This document shows, piece by piece, positions 25,312-33,635 of a stretch of DNA of 64,000 nucleotides. The notes under the pieces were generated by a model, which was not told where the DNA came from, made no database searches, and saw only the letters and a list, made by a program, of their open reading frames with translations. The number at the start of each line of letters is the position of its first letter. Position 1 is the stretch's first letter. Source of the stretch: Streptomyces curacoi (lineage in GTDB: Bacteria; Actinomycetota; Actinomycetes; Streptomycetales; Streptomycetaceae); assembly GCF_001513975.1 (NCBI RefSeq), contig NZ_KQ947989.1, positions 186,001 to 250,000 on the forward strand, read 5' to 3'. Position numbers and translations under genes: made by a program.

Positions 25312-25875
25312 ATGCGCAGCGTGACCTATTCGATGAACGTCTCACTCGACGGCTACATCGTCGGGCCGGACGGCGAATTCGACTGGACGGCACCCGACGA
25401 GGAGGTCTTCCGCTTTCACACCGACAAGATCCGAGAGGTGGGCGTCTACCTGCTGGGACGACGGCTGTACGAGACGATGCTGTACTGGGAGACCGCCGAC
25501 CAGGATCCCTCGCTCGACGACTTGAGGCTCGAGTGGGCCGCGCTCTGGAAGCCGCTCCCGAAGGTGGTGTTCTCCACCACGCTGTCGGCGGTGCGGGGCA
25601 ATGCCCGCCTTGCCTCCGGCGGCCTGGCGGAGGAGATCGAGCGGTTGCGCGCCGAGCCGGGGGAGCGTGACATCGCGATCGGCGGCGCGACTCTCGCCGC
25701 CGAGGCGGCCGCGGCGGGTCTGATCGACGAATACCGGGCCATGACCTACCCGCTGCTGGTCGGCGGTGGCATTCCGTTCTTTCCCCGGCACGAGCGCCGG
25801 GTGGATCTCGAACTCGTCGAGAACCGCACCTTCAACTCGAAAGTCGTCTACCTCCGCTATCGCGTGGCGCGCTGA
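25312..25875 (+). CDS. dihydrofolate reductase-like (RibD C-terminal) reductase
   Basis: 187 residues of the RibD C-terminal/DHFR-like family. The start MRSVTYSMNVSLDGYIVGPDG, the VYLLGRRLYETM segment, the DIAIGGATLAAEAAAAGLIDEY block and the final YPLLVGGGIPFFP are characteristic. These NADPH-binding proteins are often called YyaP or YwjB; their substrates are usually unknown. GAGGAGG lies eight bases before the ATG. Confidence 0.9.
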   Translation: MRSVTYSMNVSLDGYIVGPDGEFDWTAPDEEVFRFHTDKIREVGVYLLGRRLYETMLYWETADQDPSLDDLRLEWAALWKPLPKVVFSTTLSAVRGNARLASGGLAEEIERLRAEPGERDIAIGGATLAAEAAAAGLIDEYRAMTYPLLVGGGIPFFPRHERRVDLELVENRTFNSKVVYLRYRVAR

Positions 25876-25970
25876 CGCGCCAGTTTCTTGATGCGGCGGA
25901 TTGGCATGTATCGCGGGCGTATCGAAAATCGCATACGCCACCGCAACGCCCCTCACTCTCCCATGGGGGC

Positions 25971-26693
25971 ATGAACCGCAACGCATCCCTGTCCGCACCG
26001 CCCCGCCGCACGCGCGGGATCGTGTTCCTCGGCCTGGCGATTCCCGGCATGGCGGGCGCCGCGTTCCTCCTGTGGCGGCCGCTCATGATGTCCGCTCCGA
26101 GGTGCATGGCCGGGCGGTGGCACGGCTGCCTCGACACGTTCAACGGTGTGGTGCTCATGACGTTGGTCGCGCTGCCGCCCGCCACGCTGGTGGCGTGGGC
26201 TCTGGCGCGCCGTCGGCGTGCCGCCGGGGTCACCGTCGCATCGGCGTGGCGGATGTCGCTGGCCGAGGTGGGGATGGTCCACGGGACGGTGCCGTTCCTG
26301 TGGCTGACCATGATGCCGGGCGCCGGGGCCGGCATCGTCCCCGCCCGGGTGAGCCTGGTGCCGTTGCGGGACCTGGTCACGATGGGGCCGCTCGGGGTCG
26401 TCGGGAACCTGCTGGTCTTCGCGGCGCTGGGGTTCTTCGCCCCGATGCGGTTCGCGGCGCTGGCGTCCGTGCCGCGGATCCTGGCGCTCGGGGCGGGGTG
26501 CTCCGTCCTGGTCGAGACCGCGCAGTACGTCCTGCGGCTCGACCGGGTGTCCTCCGTGGACGACGTACTGGTCAACGCCGCCGGCGCCGTGCTGGCCGCG
26601 CTGGCGTCGCGCCGCTGGTGGCGCATCACGGCGCAACCGCCGTCGGACCGGCCTCGCCCCGCGCCGGCACCGGCACCGGCACCGGCAGGCTGA
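25971..26693 (+). CDS. VanZ-family membrane protein
   Basis: 240 residues with about five membrane segments. The VanZ region is the C-terminal half: MGPLGVVGNLLVFAALGFFAPM, then ETAQYVLRLDRVSSVDDVLVNAAGAVLA. VanZ proteins give low-level teicoplanin resistance in some bacteria, but in actinomycetes most have no known role. The C-terminus is a short Pro/Ala repeat coded by a GCACCG-like hexamer. A two-component system follows 67 bp later on the same strand, so envelope sensing is a possible link. Confidence 0.85.
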   Translation: MNRNASLSAPPRRTRGIVFLGLAIPGMAGAAFLLWRPLMMSAPRCMAGRWHGCLDTFNGVVLMTLVALPPATLVAWALARRRRAAGVTVASAWRMSLAEVGMVHGTVPFLWLTMMPGAGAGIVPARVSLVPLRDLVTMGPLGVVGNLLVFAALGFFAPMRFAALASVPRILALGAGCSVLVETAQYVLRLDRVSSVDDVLVNAAGAVLAALASRRWWRITAQPPSDRPRPAPAPAPAPAG

Positions 26694-26748
26694 GTCGCGT
26701 GCCCGGTGCGCACACGTCCTGCATACGTCGGCGATATGTGGTGCCGCC

Positions 26749-26754
26749 TAGGCT
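26749..26754 (+). promoter_or_regulatory. minus-10 element for a leaderless response-regulator mRNA
   Basis: TAGGCT is followed by six bases and then the ATG of the response regulator. The same element and spacing precede two tetR genes in this window. Confidence 0.55.
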
Positions 26755-26760
26755 GCGGAC

Positions 26761-27456
26761 ATGCGCGTACTGATCGTGGAGGACGAGCCCTACCTGGCCG
26801 AAGCCGTCCGTGACGGTCTGCGGCTGGAGGCGATCGCCGCCGACATCGCGGGCGACGGCGACTGCGCCCTGGAGCTGCTGAGCGTCAACTCCTACGACCT
26901 CGCGGTCCTCGACCGCGACATCCCCGGCCCCTCCGGCGACGAGGTCGCCCGGCGCATCGTCGCCTCCGGCAGCGGCATCCCGATCCTCATGCTCACCGCC
27001 GCCGACCGGATCGACGACAAGGCGTCCGGGTTCGAGCTCGGTGCCGACGACTACCTCACCAAGCCGTTCGAGCTGCGGGAGCTCGTCCTGCGGCTGCGGG
27101 CGCTCGACCGCCGGCGCGCGTACGCCCGGCCCCCGGTCCGCGAGATCGCCGGCCTGCGCCTCGACCCCTTCCGCCGTGAGGTCTTCCGGGACGGGCGCTA
27201 CGTCGCGCTGACCCGCAAACAGTTCGCCGTGCTCGAAGTCCTCGTCGCCGCCGAGGGCGGGGTCGTCAGCTCCGAAGAGCTGCTGGAGCGGGCCTGGGAC
27301 GAGAACGCCGACCCCTTCACCAACGCCGTCCGCATCACCGTCTCCGCACTGCGCAAACGGCTCGGCGAACCATGGCTCATCGCCACGGTGCCGGGCGTCG
27401 GCTACCGCATAGACACCGGTCCCGACACCACCCGCCCCGGCAGTACGCATGTCTAG
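26761..27456 (+). CDS. OmpR-family response regulator
   Basis: 231 residues. The receiver domain (1-118) has the acidic pair in VEDEP, the phosphoacceptor Asp51 (VLDRD), a switch Thr in LMLTAAD and Lys in TKPFEL. The C-terminal winged helix begins near residue 128 and ends RLGEPWLIATVPGVGYRID. It overlaps the kinase gene by eight bases, so the pair is co-translated. It is a standard DNA-binding regulator; the targets may include the VanZ gene upstream, but this is only positional. Confidence 0.95.
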   Translation: MRVLIVEDEPYLAEAVRDGLRLEAIAADIAGDGDCALELLSVNSYDLAVLDRDIPGPSGDEVARRIVASGSGIPILMLTAADRIDDKASGFELGADDYLTKPFELRELVLRLRALDRRRAYARPPVREIAGLRLDPFRREVFRDGRYVALTRKQFAVLEVLVAAEGGVVSSEELLERAWDENADPFTNAVRITVSALRKRLGEPWLIATVPGVGYRIDTGPDTTRPGSTHV

Positions 27457-28528
27457 ACGCCCAGGGCTCAGCGCCCGACTGAAACTCACCCTCAGCTACG
27501 CCGGGTTCCTCGCCGTCGCCGGCGCTCTCCTGCTGGCCGTGGTGTGGTGGTTCCTGCTGCGCTACGTACCCGACAATTCCCAGGGCCTGCTCGGGATCTC
27601 ACCCAACCGCTACCTCCTGGTGCGCACCTTCTTCCCCGCCGCGGCAGTGGCCATGGTCTTCCTGCTCGTGTTCGGCCTCGTCGGGGGATGGATCCTCGCC
27701 GGCCGGATGCTCGCACCGCTGACACAGATCGCGGCCGCGGCACGGATGGCCGGGAACGGATCGCTGTCCCACCGGATCCGCATGGCAGGCCGCCAGGACG
27801 AGTTCCGTGAACTCGCCGACGCGTTCGACACCATGCTCGAACAACTGGAGTCGCACGTCGCCGAGCAGCAGAGGTTCGCCGCGAACGCCTCCCACGAACT
27901 GCGCACCCCGCTGGCCATCTCGCGGACGCTGCTCGACGTCGCCCGCAGGGACCCCACGCGGGACCGAGGCGAACTCTTCGCACGCCTGCAGGCTGTCAAC
28001 ACGCGCGCGATCGACCTCACCGAGGCCCTCCTGCTGCTCAGCCGCAGCGACCGCGGGAACTTCACCCGCGAAAGCGTCGACCTCTCCCTCATCGCCGAAG
28101 AGGCCGCCGAAACCCTGCTCCCCCTCGCCGAACAGCGCGGGATCACGCTCGACGTCACCGGCGGAGCGACACGGACCAGCGGCTCCGCGGAGCTCCTGCT
28201 GCGGATGGTGACGAACCTCCTCCAGAACGCCATCGTCCACAACCTCCCCGCCTGCGGCACCGTGACGCTCCACACCGAAGCGCAGGGCGACGCGAGCGTG
28301 CTGCGGGTCGAGAACACGGGTCATCCGCTCCCGCCGGAACTGGTGCCGACGCTCACCGAACCCTTCCAGCGCGGAACGGAACGCGTACGCACCGACGAGC
28401 ACGCCGGTGTCGGTCTCGGCCTGGCCATCGTGCGCAGCATCGTCCGCGCCCACGACGGGACCCTCGCCCTCGTCCCCCGCCCCGCCGGCGGTCTCCTCGT
28501 CACGGTTCGGCTTCCCGGCACGCCGTAG
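27449..28528 (+). CDS. sensor histidine kinase
   Basis: 359 residues: a membrane helix at about 14-36, a short extracytoplasmic loop, a second helix at about 60-85, then HAMP, the dimerisation domain with phospho-acceptor His149 (ASHELRTPLA), and the ATPase domain with MVTNLLQNAI, and GVGLGLAIVRSIV. The sensor loop is only about 20 residues, so it probably senses within or near the membrane, as kinases for envelope stress do. The ATG at 27449 lies inside the end of the response-regulator gene. Confidence 0.95.
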   Translation: MSRRPGLSARLKLTLSYAGFLAVAGALLLAVVWWFLLRYVPDNSQGLLGISPNRYLLVRTFFPAAAVAMVFLLVFGLVGGWILAGRMLAPLTQIAAAARMAGNGSLSHRIRMAGRQDEFRELADAFDTMLEQLESHVAEQQRFAANASHELRTPLAISRTLLDVARRDPTRDRGELFARLQAVNTRAIDLTEALLLLSRSDRGNFTRESVDLSLIAEEAAETLLPLAEQRGITLDVTGGATRTSGSAELLLRMVTNLLQNAIVHNLPACGTVTLHTEAQGDASVLRVENTGHPLPPELVPTLTEPFQRGTERVRTDEHAGVGLGLAIVRSIVRAHDGTLALVPRPAGGLLVTVRLPGTP

Positions 28529-28569
28529 GCATCGCCGCCCCTGGCACGCCCACGAGCATCCGCACACGT

Positions 28570-28590
28570 GACCTTCGCTTGCGCAAGGTC
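28570..28590 (+). terminator. hairpin after the two-component operon
   Basis: GACCTT and AAGGTC pair around a nine-base loop, 41 bp after the kinase stop. No T tract follows, so it is a weak candidate. Confidence 0.3.
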
Positions 28591-28733
28591 GATACTGCCG
28601 AGAGCAGCATCAGTACCGCCGGAATCCGCTTCCGACCGCCGTGTACCACCAAGATCGACTACTGACCTGACCCAGTCCGACCCGCAAGAACTCTGGTCAT
28701 GAGCCCATCTGCCAGCCTCACCAGGAGGTACCC

Positions 28734-29726
28734 ATGAAGATGCTGATCAACGTAGCGGAGACCGTGGTCGCGGACGCGCTGCGCGGGATGGCCGCCGCCC
28801 ACCCCGAGCTGGTCGTCGATGTGGAGAAGCGGGTGATCGTACGGCGGGACTCGCCCGTGGAGGGCAAGGTCGCCCTCATCTCCGGCGGCGGGTCGGGGCA
28901 CGAGCCGCTGCACGGTGGCTTCGTGGGGCCCGGGATGCTGTCGGCGGCCTGTCCGGGCGAGGTGTTCACGTCGCCGGTGCCCGACCAGATGGTGCGGGCC
29001 GCGGCCGCCGTGGACAGCGGGGCGGGGGTGCTGTTCATCGTGAAGAACTACACAGGTGACGTCCTCAACTTCGACATGGCCGCCGAACTCGCCGAGGACG
29101 AGGGCATCCAGGTCGCGAAGGTGCTCGTCAACGATGACGTGGCGGTGACCGACAGCCTTTACACGGCCGGGCGGCGGGGCACGGGCGCGACGCTGTTCGT
29201 GGAGAAGATCGCGGGCGCCGCGGCCGAGGAGGGCCGGCCGCTGGAGCGGGTGGAGGCGATCGGGCGGCAGGTCAACGACAGCTCCCGCAGCTTCGGTGTC
29301 GCCCTCAGCGCCTGCACCACCCCCGCCAAGGGCAGCCCCACCTTCGATCTGCCGCCCGGGGAGCTGGAGTTGGGCATCGGCATCCACGGGGAGCCCGGCC
29401 GGGAGCGGCGGGCGATGATGACGTCGCGTGAGATCGCCGACTTCGCCGTGGGCGCGATCCTGGAGGACATGACCCCGCGCAACCCCGTCCTCGTCCTGGT
29501 CAACGGCATGGGCGGGACACCGCTGTTGGAGCTGTACGGCTTCAACGCCGAGGTCCAGCGGGTGCTCGCCGAGCGCGGTGTTCCCGTCGCCCGCACCCTC
29601 GTCGGCAATTACGTCACCTCGCTCGACATGGCCGGCGCCTCCGTCACGCTGTGCCAGGTCGACGAGGAACTGCTGCGGCTGTGGGACGCGCCGGTGAAGA
29701 CACCGGGGCTGCGGTGGGGAATGTGA
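28734..29726 (+). CDS. dhaK: dihydroxyacetone kinase subunit DhaK
   Basis: 330 residues. DhaK binds dihydroxyacetone covalently through a His; here His218 lies in GIGIHGEPG, the expected place. The glycine-rich GGGSGHEPLHGGFVG and the VKNYTGDVLNFDMAAE block are intact. AGGAGG precedes the ATG. With DhaL and DhaM directly downstream it forms the phosphotransferase-dependent enzyme that uses PEP instead of ATP to make dihydroxyacetone phosphate. Confidence 0.96.
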   Translation: MKMLINVAETVVADALRGMAAAHPELVVDVEKRVIVRRDSPVEGKVALISGGGSGHEPLHGGFVGPGMLSAACPGEVFTSPVPDQMVRAAAAVDSGAGVLFIVKNYTGDVLNFDMAAELAEDEGIQVAKVLVNDDVAVTDSLYTAGRRGTGATLFVEKIAGAAAEEGRPLERVEAIGRQVNDSSRSFGVALSACTTPAKGSPTFDLPPGELELGIGIHGEPGRERRAMMTSREIADFAVGAILEDMTPRNPVLVLVNGMGGTPLLELYGFNAEVQRVLAERGVPVARTLVGNYVTSLDMAGASVTLCQVDEELLRLWDAPVKTPGLRWGM

Positions 29727-29775
29727 TCCGGCGGAGCAAGACGATCGCAAGGCAACTGTCACGCAAGGAGATCCA

Positions 29776-30375
29776 GTGCTCGACGCCGATTTCTTCCGCC
29801 GTTGGATGACGGCGACCGCCGCCTCCGTCGACCGTGAGGCGGAACGGCTCACCGCTCTCGACTCACCGATCGGGGACGCCGACCACGGCAGCAATCTGCA
29901 GCGCGGGTTCACCGCCGTCGCGGCGGCGCTGGAGAAGGAGGCCCCGCAGACGCCCGGCGCGATCCTGACGCTCGCCGGCCGGCAGCTCATCTCGACGGTC
30001 GGCGGTGCGTCGGGGCCGTTGTACGGGACGCTGCTGCGCCGGACCGGCAAGGCCCTCGGGGACCCCGGCGAGGTGAGTGAGGACCAGTTCGCCCAGGCGC
30101 TGCGGGCGGGTGTGGACGCGGTCATGACGCTCGGTGGTGCCGCGCCGGGCGACAAGACCATGATCGACGCGCTGGTGCCGGCCGTGGACGCGCTCGGCGA
30201 CGGCTTCGCCGCGGCACGGGCCGCCGCCGAGGAGGGCGCCCTGGCGACGACGCCGTTGCAGGCCCGCAAGGGGCGGGCCAGTTATCTCGGGGAGCGCAGC
30301 ATCGGGCACCAGGATCCGGGTGCCACGTCGTCGGCGCTGTTGATCGCGGGATTGGCGGAGGCGGCCGGTGAGTGA
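29776..30375 (+). CDS. dhaL: dihydroxyacetone kinase subunit DhaL
   Basis: 199 residues, all-helical. DhaL holds ADP as a cofactor that is rephosphorylated by DhaM. The metal/nucleotide motif SPIGDADHGSNLQRG near residue 36 carries the Asp ligands, and ISTVGGASGPLYG and GDKTMIDAL are typical. The GTG start follows CAAGGAG. It overlaps the dhaM start by eight bases. Confidence 0.95.
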   Translation: MLDADFFRRWMTATAASVDREAERLTALDSPIGDADHGSNLQRGFTAVAAALEKEAPQTPGAILTLAGRQLISTVGGASGPLYGTLLRRTGKALGDPGEVSEDQFAQALRAGVDAVMTLGGAAPGDKTMIDALVPAVDALGDGFAAARAAAEEGALATTPLQARKGRASYLGERSIGHQDPGATSSALLIAGLAEAAGE

Positions 30376-30787
30376 CGACAAGGAGGAGCGGCTCGTCGGC
30401 ATCGTGCTGGTGTCGCACAGCGCGCAGGTGGCCGCGTCGGTGGCCGAGCTGGCCCGGGGGCTGGCGGGCGGCGCAACGGCGGTCCCGGTGGCCCCGGCGG
30501 GCGGCACCGAGGCCGGTGAGCTCGGCACCAGCGCGGAACTGATCGCCGCGGCGGCGGCCTCCGTGGACCGCGGCGCCGGGGTCGCGGTCCTGACCGACCT
30601 GGGCAGCGCGGTCCTCACCGTGAAGGCCCTGCTCGCGGAGGGCGACGAACTCCCGGACAACACGCGTCTGGTCGACGCCCCGTTCGTCGAGGGCGCGGTG
30701 GCCGCGGTCGTCACGGCGGCCACCGGAGCCGACCTCGCGGCGGTGGAGTCGGCGGCCTCGGAGGCGTACACCTACCGGAAGGTGTGA
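30368..30787 (+). CDS. dhaM: dihydroxyacetone kinase phosphotransfer subunit DhaM
   Basis: 139 residues, a single EIIA-mannose-like domain. His17 in VLVSHSAQVA is the phosphorylated residue, charged by HPr, and LTDLGSAVLTVKALL matches the family. It lacks the extra HPr and EI domains that E. coli DhaM carries, so it must use separate PTS proteins. The GTG start lies inside the end of dhaL. Confidence 0.93.
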   Translation: MSDDKEERLVGIVLVSHSAQVAASVAELARGLAGGATAVPVAPAGGTEAGELGTSAELIAAAAASVDRGAGVAVLTDLGSAVLTVKALLAEGDELPDNTRLVDAPFVEGAVAAVVTAATGADLAAVESAASEAYTYRKV

Positions 30788-30814
30788 GGCGGATCGCGGC
30801 AGCCGCCGCGCCAC

Positions 30815-30863
30815 GGGCCCCTCGTCCGCGTTCCCGGGTTCGGGTTCGCGCGCCGAGGGGCCC
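30815..30863. terminator. bidirectional hairpin between dhaM and tetR
   Basis: GGGCCCCTCG and CGAGGGGCCC are exact 10-bp inverted copies separated by 29 bases, in the space between two convergent genes. It may end transcription from both sides. Confidence 0.5.
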
Positions 30864-30885
30864 TCGCCGGCACGTCACGACGTGC

Positions 30886-30929
30886 CCCTGGCTGCCGTAT
30901 CGCAACGCCCTGGCTGCCGTATCGCGACG
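30886..30929. repeat. 22-bp tandem duplication
   Basis: CCCTGGCTGCCGTATCGC plus four more bases occurs twice in a row with a single difference, next to the hairpin between dhaM and the tetR gene. Confidence 0.75.
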
Positions 30930-30941
30930 CCCTCGCCGCCG

Positions 30942-31580
30942 CTACGCGAGCCCCTCCCCCGCGGCGGCCAACGCCGAGCGCAGGGTCGCCGCCAGTTCGG
31001 TCCGCGCCGTCGAGCGATCGGCGTGGGTACCGGCGGTGTGCCAGGCGTAGTGCTCGACCGCCGCGCGCAGCGCCGCGTTGAACATCGCGGCCTGGATCGT
31101 CGGGCGCAGGTCGTCGGCGGGCAGCGCGGCCCGTGCGGCGAGGGCGCGGGCGAACGCCGGTTCGGCCTCGTCGTAGGTCTGGAGCCAGATCGCGCGCAGG
31201 CCGGGCTCGGTGCGGGTCAGCCGTACCAGCGCCCCGACGGTCGCGTGGTCGGGTCCGGCGAGCAGGCGGTTCTCGACGGCGAGTTCGCGGTCGAAGAGTT
31301 CCTCCAGGGGCTGCCCGGGGCGCCACTGCCGCAGACAGTCGGCGATCAGATCGATACCGGCCGAGAACAGCGGCCGTACGCAGCTCTCCTTGCTCGGGAA
31401 GTAGCGCCACACGGTCCGCGCGGAGACTCCGACCGCCGCTCCGATCTGCTCGCCCGTGGTAGCGGCCACGCCCTGGGTGACGAACAGGTCCACCGCCGCC
31501 CGGGCGATCTCCAGGCGGATCTCGGCCTTGCGCTCCTCCGTCAGGGGCGGTCGTCCCGTACGTCCACGGGCTGCGGTCAT
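30942..31580 (-). CDS. TetR-family regulator of the SDR gene
   Basis: 212 residues. The helix-turn-helix is at about 20-65 (IARAAVDLFVTQGVAATTGEQIGAAVGVSARTVWRYFPSKE, in two consecutive segments). The C-terminus is Ala-rich and resembles the MftR-like C-terminal domain. It is divergent from an SDR gene, with a 27-bp operator-like inverted repeat between them close to its own start, so it probably represses both. Confidence 0.92.
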   Translation of the reverse strand: MTAARGRTGRPPLTEERKAEIRLEIARAAVDLFVTQGVAATTGEQIGAAVGVSARTVWRYFPSKESCVRPLFSAGIDLIADCLRQWRPGQPLEELFDRELAVENRLLAGPDHATVGALVRLTRTEPGLRAIWLQTYDEAEPAFARALAARAALPADDLRPTIQAAMFNAALRAAVEHYAWHTAGTHADRSTARTELAATLRSALAAAGEGLA

Positions 31581-31628
31581 GGGTTCCTCCGGCCGGCGTT
31601 GATCGCTCTCCCGGAATTCTCCCCGAAG

Positions 31629-31655
31629 ACTTTATGTCGCTCAGAGACATTAAGT
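31629..31655. promoter_or_regulatory. TetR operator, 27-bp inverted repeat
   Basis: ACTTTATGTC and GACATTAAGT match at 9 of 10 inverted positions around a seven-base centre. It is AT-rich against the surroundings, lies 48 bp before the tetR start and 85 bp before the SDR start. Confidence 0.72.
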
Positions 31656-31690
31656 CGTAGGGTGGACTCCCGGGCACGCTCGGCGCCGCC

Positions 31691-31729
31691 CCTCGGACCC
31701 TCGGACCCTCGGACCCACGGACCACGGAC
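31691..31729. repeat. 8-bp tandem repeat before the SDR gene
   Basis: CCTCGGAC occurs three times, followed by two degenerate copies, in the 5' leader of the SDR gene. Confidence 0.7.
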
Positions 31730-31740
31730 AGGAGCACCAC

Positions 31741-32502
31741 ATGGCCAGCGGACTGGACGGGCGCACCGTCATCGTCACCGGAGCGGGCTCGGGCATCGGG
31801 CGCGCGGCCGCCCTGGCCTTCGCCGAGGAGGGCGCCCGGGTCGTGGCGGCGGACCTGAACGCCGAGGGAGCGCAGGGCGTCGTCAAGGAGATCGAGCGGT
31901 CGGGCGGCGCCGCGGTCGCCGTCGTCGGCGATCTGAGCGAGCAGGCCGTCGTCGACCAGGTCGTCGAGACCGCCGTCGAGCGCTTCGGCGGCGTGGACGT
32001 GCTGGTGAACAACGCCGGGATCATGGACCGCATGTCGGCGGTGGCGGACGTCACCAACGGCGAGTGGGAGCGCGTCATCCGGGTCAACCTCACCGCTCCC
32101 TTCCTGCTCACCCGGGCGGTGCTGCCGCACATGCTCCGGGCGGGCCGCGGCGCGATTGTGAACACGGCGTCCGAGGCCGGCCTGCGCGGCAGCGCGGCCG
32201 GCGCCGCGTACACGGCGTCGAAGCACGGTGTGGTGGGACTGACGAAGTCCCTCGCGGTGATGTACCGCAAGCAGGGAATCCGTGCGAACGCGATCGCCCC
32301 GGGCGGCACGCGGACCGGCATCGCCGTGGACGCCGTGAAGGACGCGCACGGACCGGCGGTTCTCGGCGGGCACCTCGGCAACAGCGGCAAGCTGGCGCAG
32401 CCCGAGGAGCAGGCCGCCGCCATCGTGTTCCTCGCCTCGGACGCGGCGAGCAACATCAACGGCGCGATCCTGCCGGTCGACGACGGCTGGTCGGCGGTCT
32501 GA
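31741..32502 (+). CDS. short-chain dehydrogenase/reductase
   Basis: 253 residues, classical SDR. The cofactor loop is VTGAGSGIGRA; the Asp in VAADLN after the second strand favours NAD(H). NNAG follows, and the catalytic Ser-Tyr-Lys set is Ser in NTASEAG with YTASK. The C-terminal VFLASDAASNINGAILPVDDG is typical. The substrate is unknown. The divergent TetR gene and the operator between them suggest induction by the substrate or a related compound. Confidence 0.93.
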   Translation: MASGLDGRTVIVTGAGSGIGRAAALAFAEEGARVVAADLNAEGAQGVVKEIERSGGAAVAVVGDLSEQAVVDQVVETAVERFGGVDVLVNNAGIMDRMSAVADVTNGEWERVIRVNLTAPFLLTRAVLPHMLRAGRGAIVNTASEAGLRGSAAGAAYTASKHGVVGLTKSLAVMYRKQGIRANAIAPGGTRTGIAVDAVKDAHGPAVLGGHLGNSGKLAQPEEQAAAIVFLASDAASNINGAILPVDDGWSAV

Positions 32503-32506
32503 CACC

Positions 32507-32552
32507 TCGGCACCGGCTCCGGCTCCGGCACCGACTCCGGCACCGACACCGG
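32507..32552. repeat. degenerate 6-bp GC repeat between convergent genes
   Basis: CACCGG, CTCCGG and CACCGA-type hexamers run in series between the SDR stop and the chitosanase-like gene stop. It is low complexity and no terminator is clear. Confidence 0.6.
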
Positions 32553-32553
32553 C

Positions 32554-33249
32554 TCATTCGCCGCGCAGGAAGTTCCTCGCCAGCCGCTTGCCGATCGCCA
32601 CGGTGGCCGCGTGGTTCTCGATCGGCGTCACCCGTGCGTCCTTGAAGACGATGTAGGTGACGCCGGAGGCCGTGCCACCGGCGCGCGGATCGGGTGGGAC
32701 ACCAAGGGCCCTGGCGGTGGCGTACGACGCTTCGCCGATCATGTCGTGCGGGCCCACGTCGCCGACGACCGCGTACCGCACCCGGTCCCGGTACACCACA
32801 GCCGCGATCGAGCCGCCGCGGATGCCGTGGTCGCGGGGGTTCCAGATATCGCTCGGGGCGGGCACGACGATGTACGGGAGGCGTTCGGCGCTCAGGTACC
32901 GCCCGTCGGACTGCTGGAAGGCCGTCGCGGCGGAGAAGAACGGATCGGTACGGCGGTTGCAGCGGCGGGTGGTCTGCCCGTCGCAGTCGATGTCCATGTC
33001 GGCCTTCCAGAACACCGCGTCCCGCGTTCCGCAGACCGGGATCGTCGCCGGCGCACCGCTGTCGCTGCGATAGCGCCCCTGGGAGACGGAGGCACAGTCA
33101 CGCACCTTTGTCAGCAGGTCAGCGGCGCTGACGTCGATCTCCGGGCGCGCCCTGGGCCCGTCCTGTGTGGCGGTCGGGGTCGTGGGCACCGTCGTCGGGG
33201 CGAGCAGGGCGGCGCTTGCCGCGGCCAGCGTCAGCGACTGGACACGCAC
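32554..33249 (-). CDS. secreted GH75 chitosanase-like protein
   Basis: 231 residues. A signal peptide (VRVQSLTLAAASAALLAPTT) leads to a domain with the landmarks of glycoside hydrolase family 75, the fungal-type chitosanases: KADMDIDCDGQ, YLSAERLPYIVVP, VVYRDRVRYAVVGDVGPHDMIGEASY and GVTYIVFKD. The acidic residues in DMDIDCDG and in IGEASY are the likely catalytic pair. It should cut chitosan outside the cell. I chose the GTG at 33249 because GAGAGGGG precedes it and it gives a proper signal peptide; longer forms read through unrelated sequence. Confidence 0.85.
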   Translation of the reverse strand: MRVQSLTLAAASAALLAPTTVPTTPTATQDGPRARPEIDVSAADLLTKVRDCASVSQGRYRSDSGAPATIPVCGTRDAVFWKADMDIDCDGQTTRRCNRRTDPFFSAATAFQQSDGRYLSAERLPYIVVPAPSDIWNPRDHGIRGGSIAAVVYRDRVRYAVVGDVGPHDMIGEASYATARALGVPPDPRAGGTASGVTYIVFKDARVTPIENHAATVAIGKRLARNFLRGE

Positions 33250-33635
33250 GATGAAGAACCCCTCTCGTCGGGGAGAGTGACGGAGACTCAGGAAATCTGA
33301 TGCTGTTCGGATCATGCTGCCATCAGTGGGGCACCTACGGCCCACACCCAGAAATACGAACAACCGTTCCCGAACTCCCACCAGGGGCCGAGGGCCCGAG
33401 TCCGCGACGGGTCCCGGCCCCCGGCCACCCGCGTCCGGCACGGGAACAGCGACGACAGCGGCCCATGCCGAGGGCATGAACTCCCCAGCTCCGGTGGCGA
33501 GTTCAGCCGCGAGGAGCTTCAGCATACGTAACGCTCCGGGCCGGTCTCCAACGACCGCCCTCTTGATGTGATCGCGCCAGCCACGCCATATTGGTCCGGA
33601 CCATTGCCGCGAGGCCGCCCCCGGGAGGCAGAGTC
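33250..33635. other. 386-bp divergent promoter region
   Basis: No gene is visible between the chitosanase-like gene and the FN3 lipoprotein gene. Two small inverted repeats occur: CTGATG/CATCAG (33297-33326), 48 bp before the chitosanase start, and GAACTC/GAGTTC (33478-33504). Neither matches an operator I know. Confidence 0.4.
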
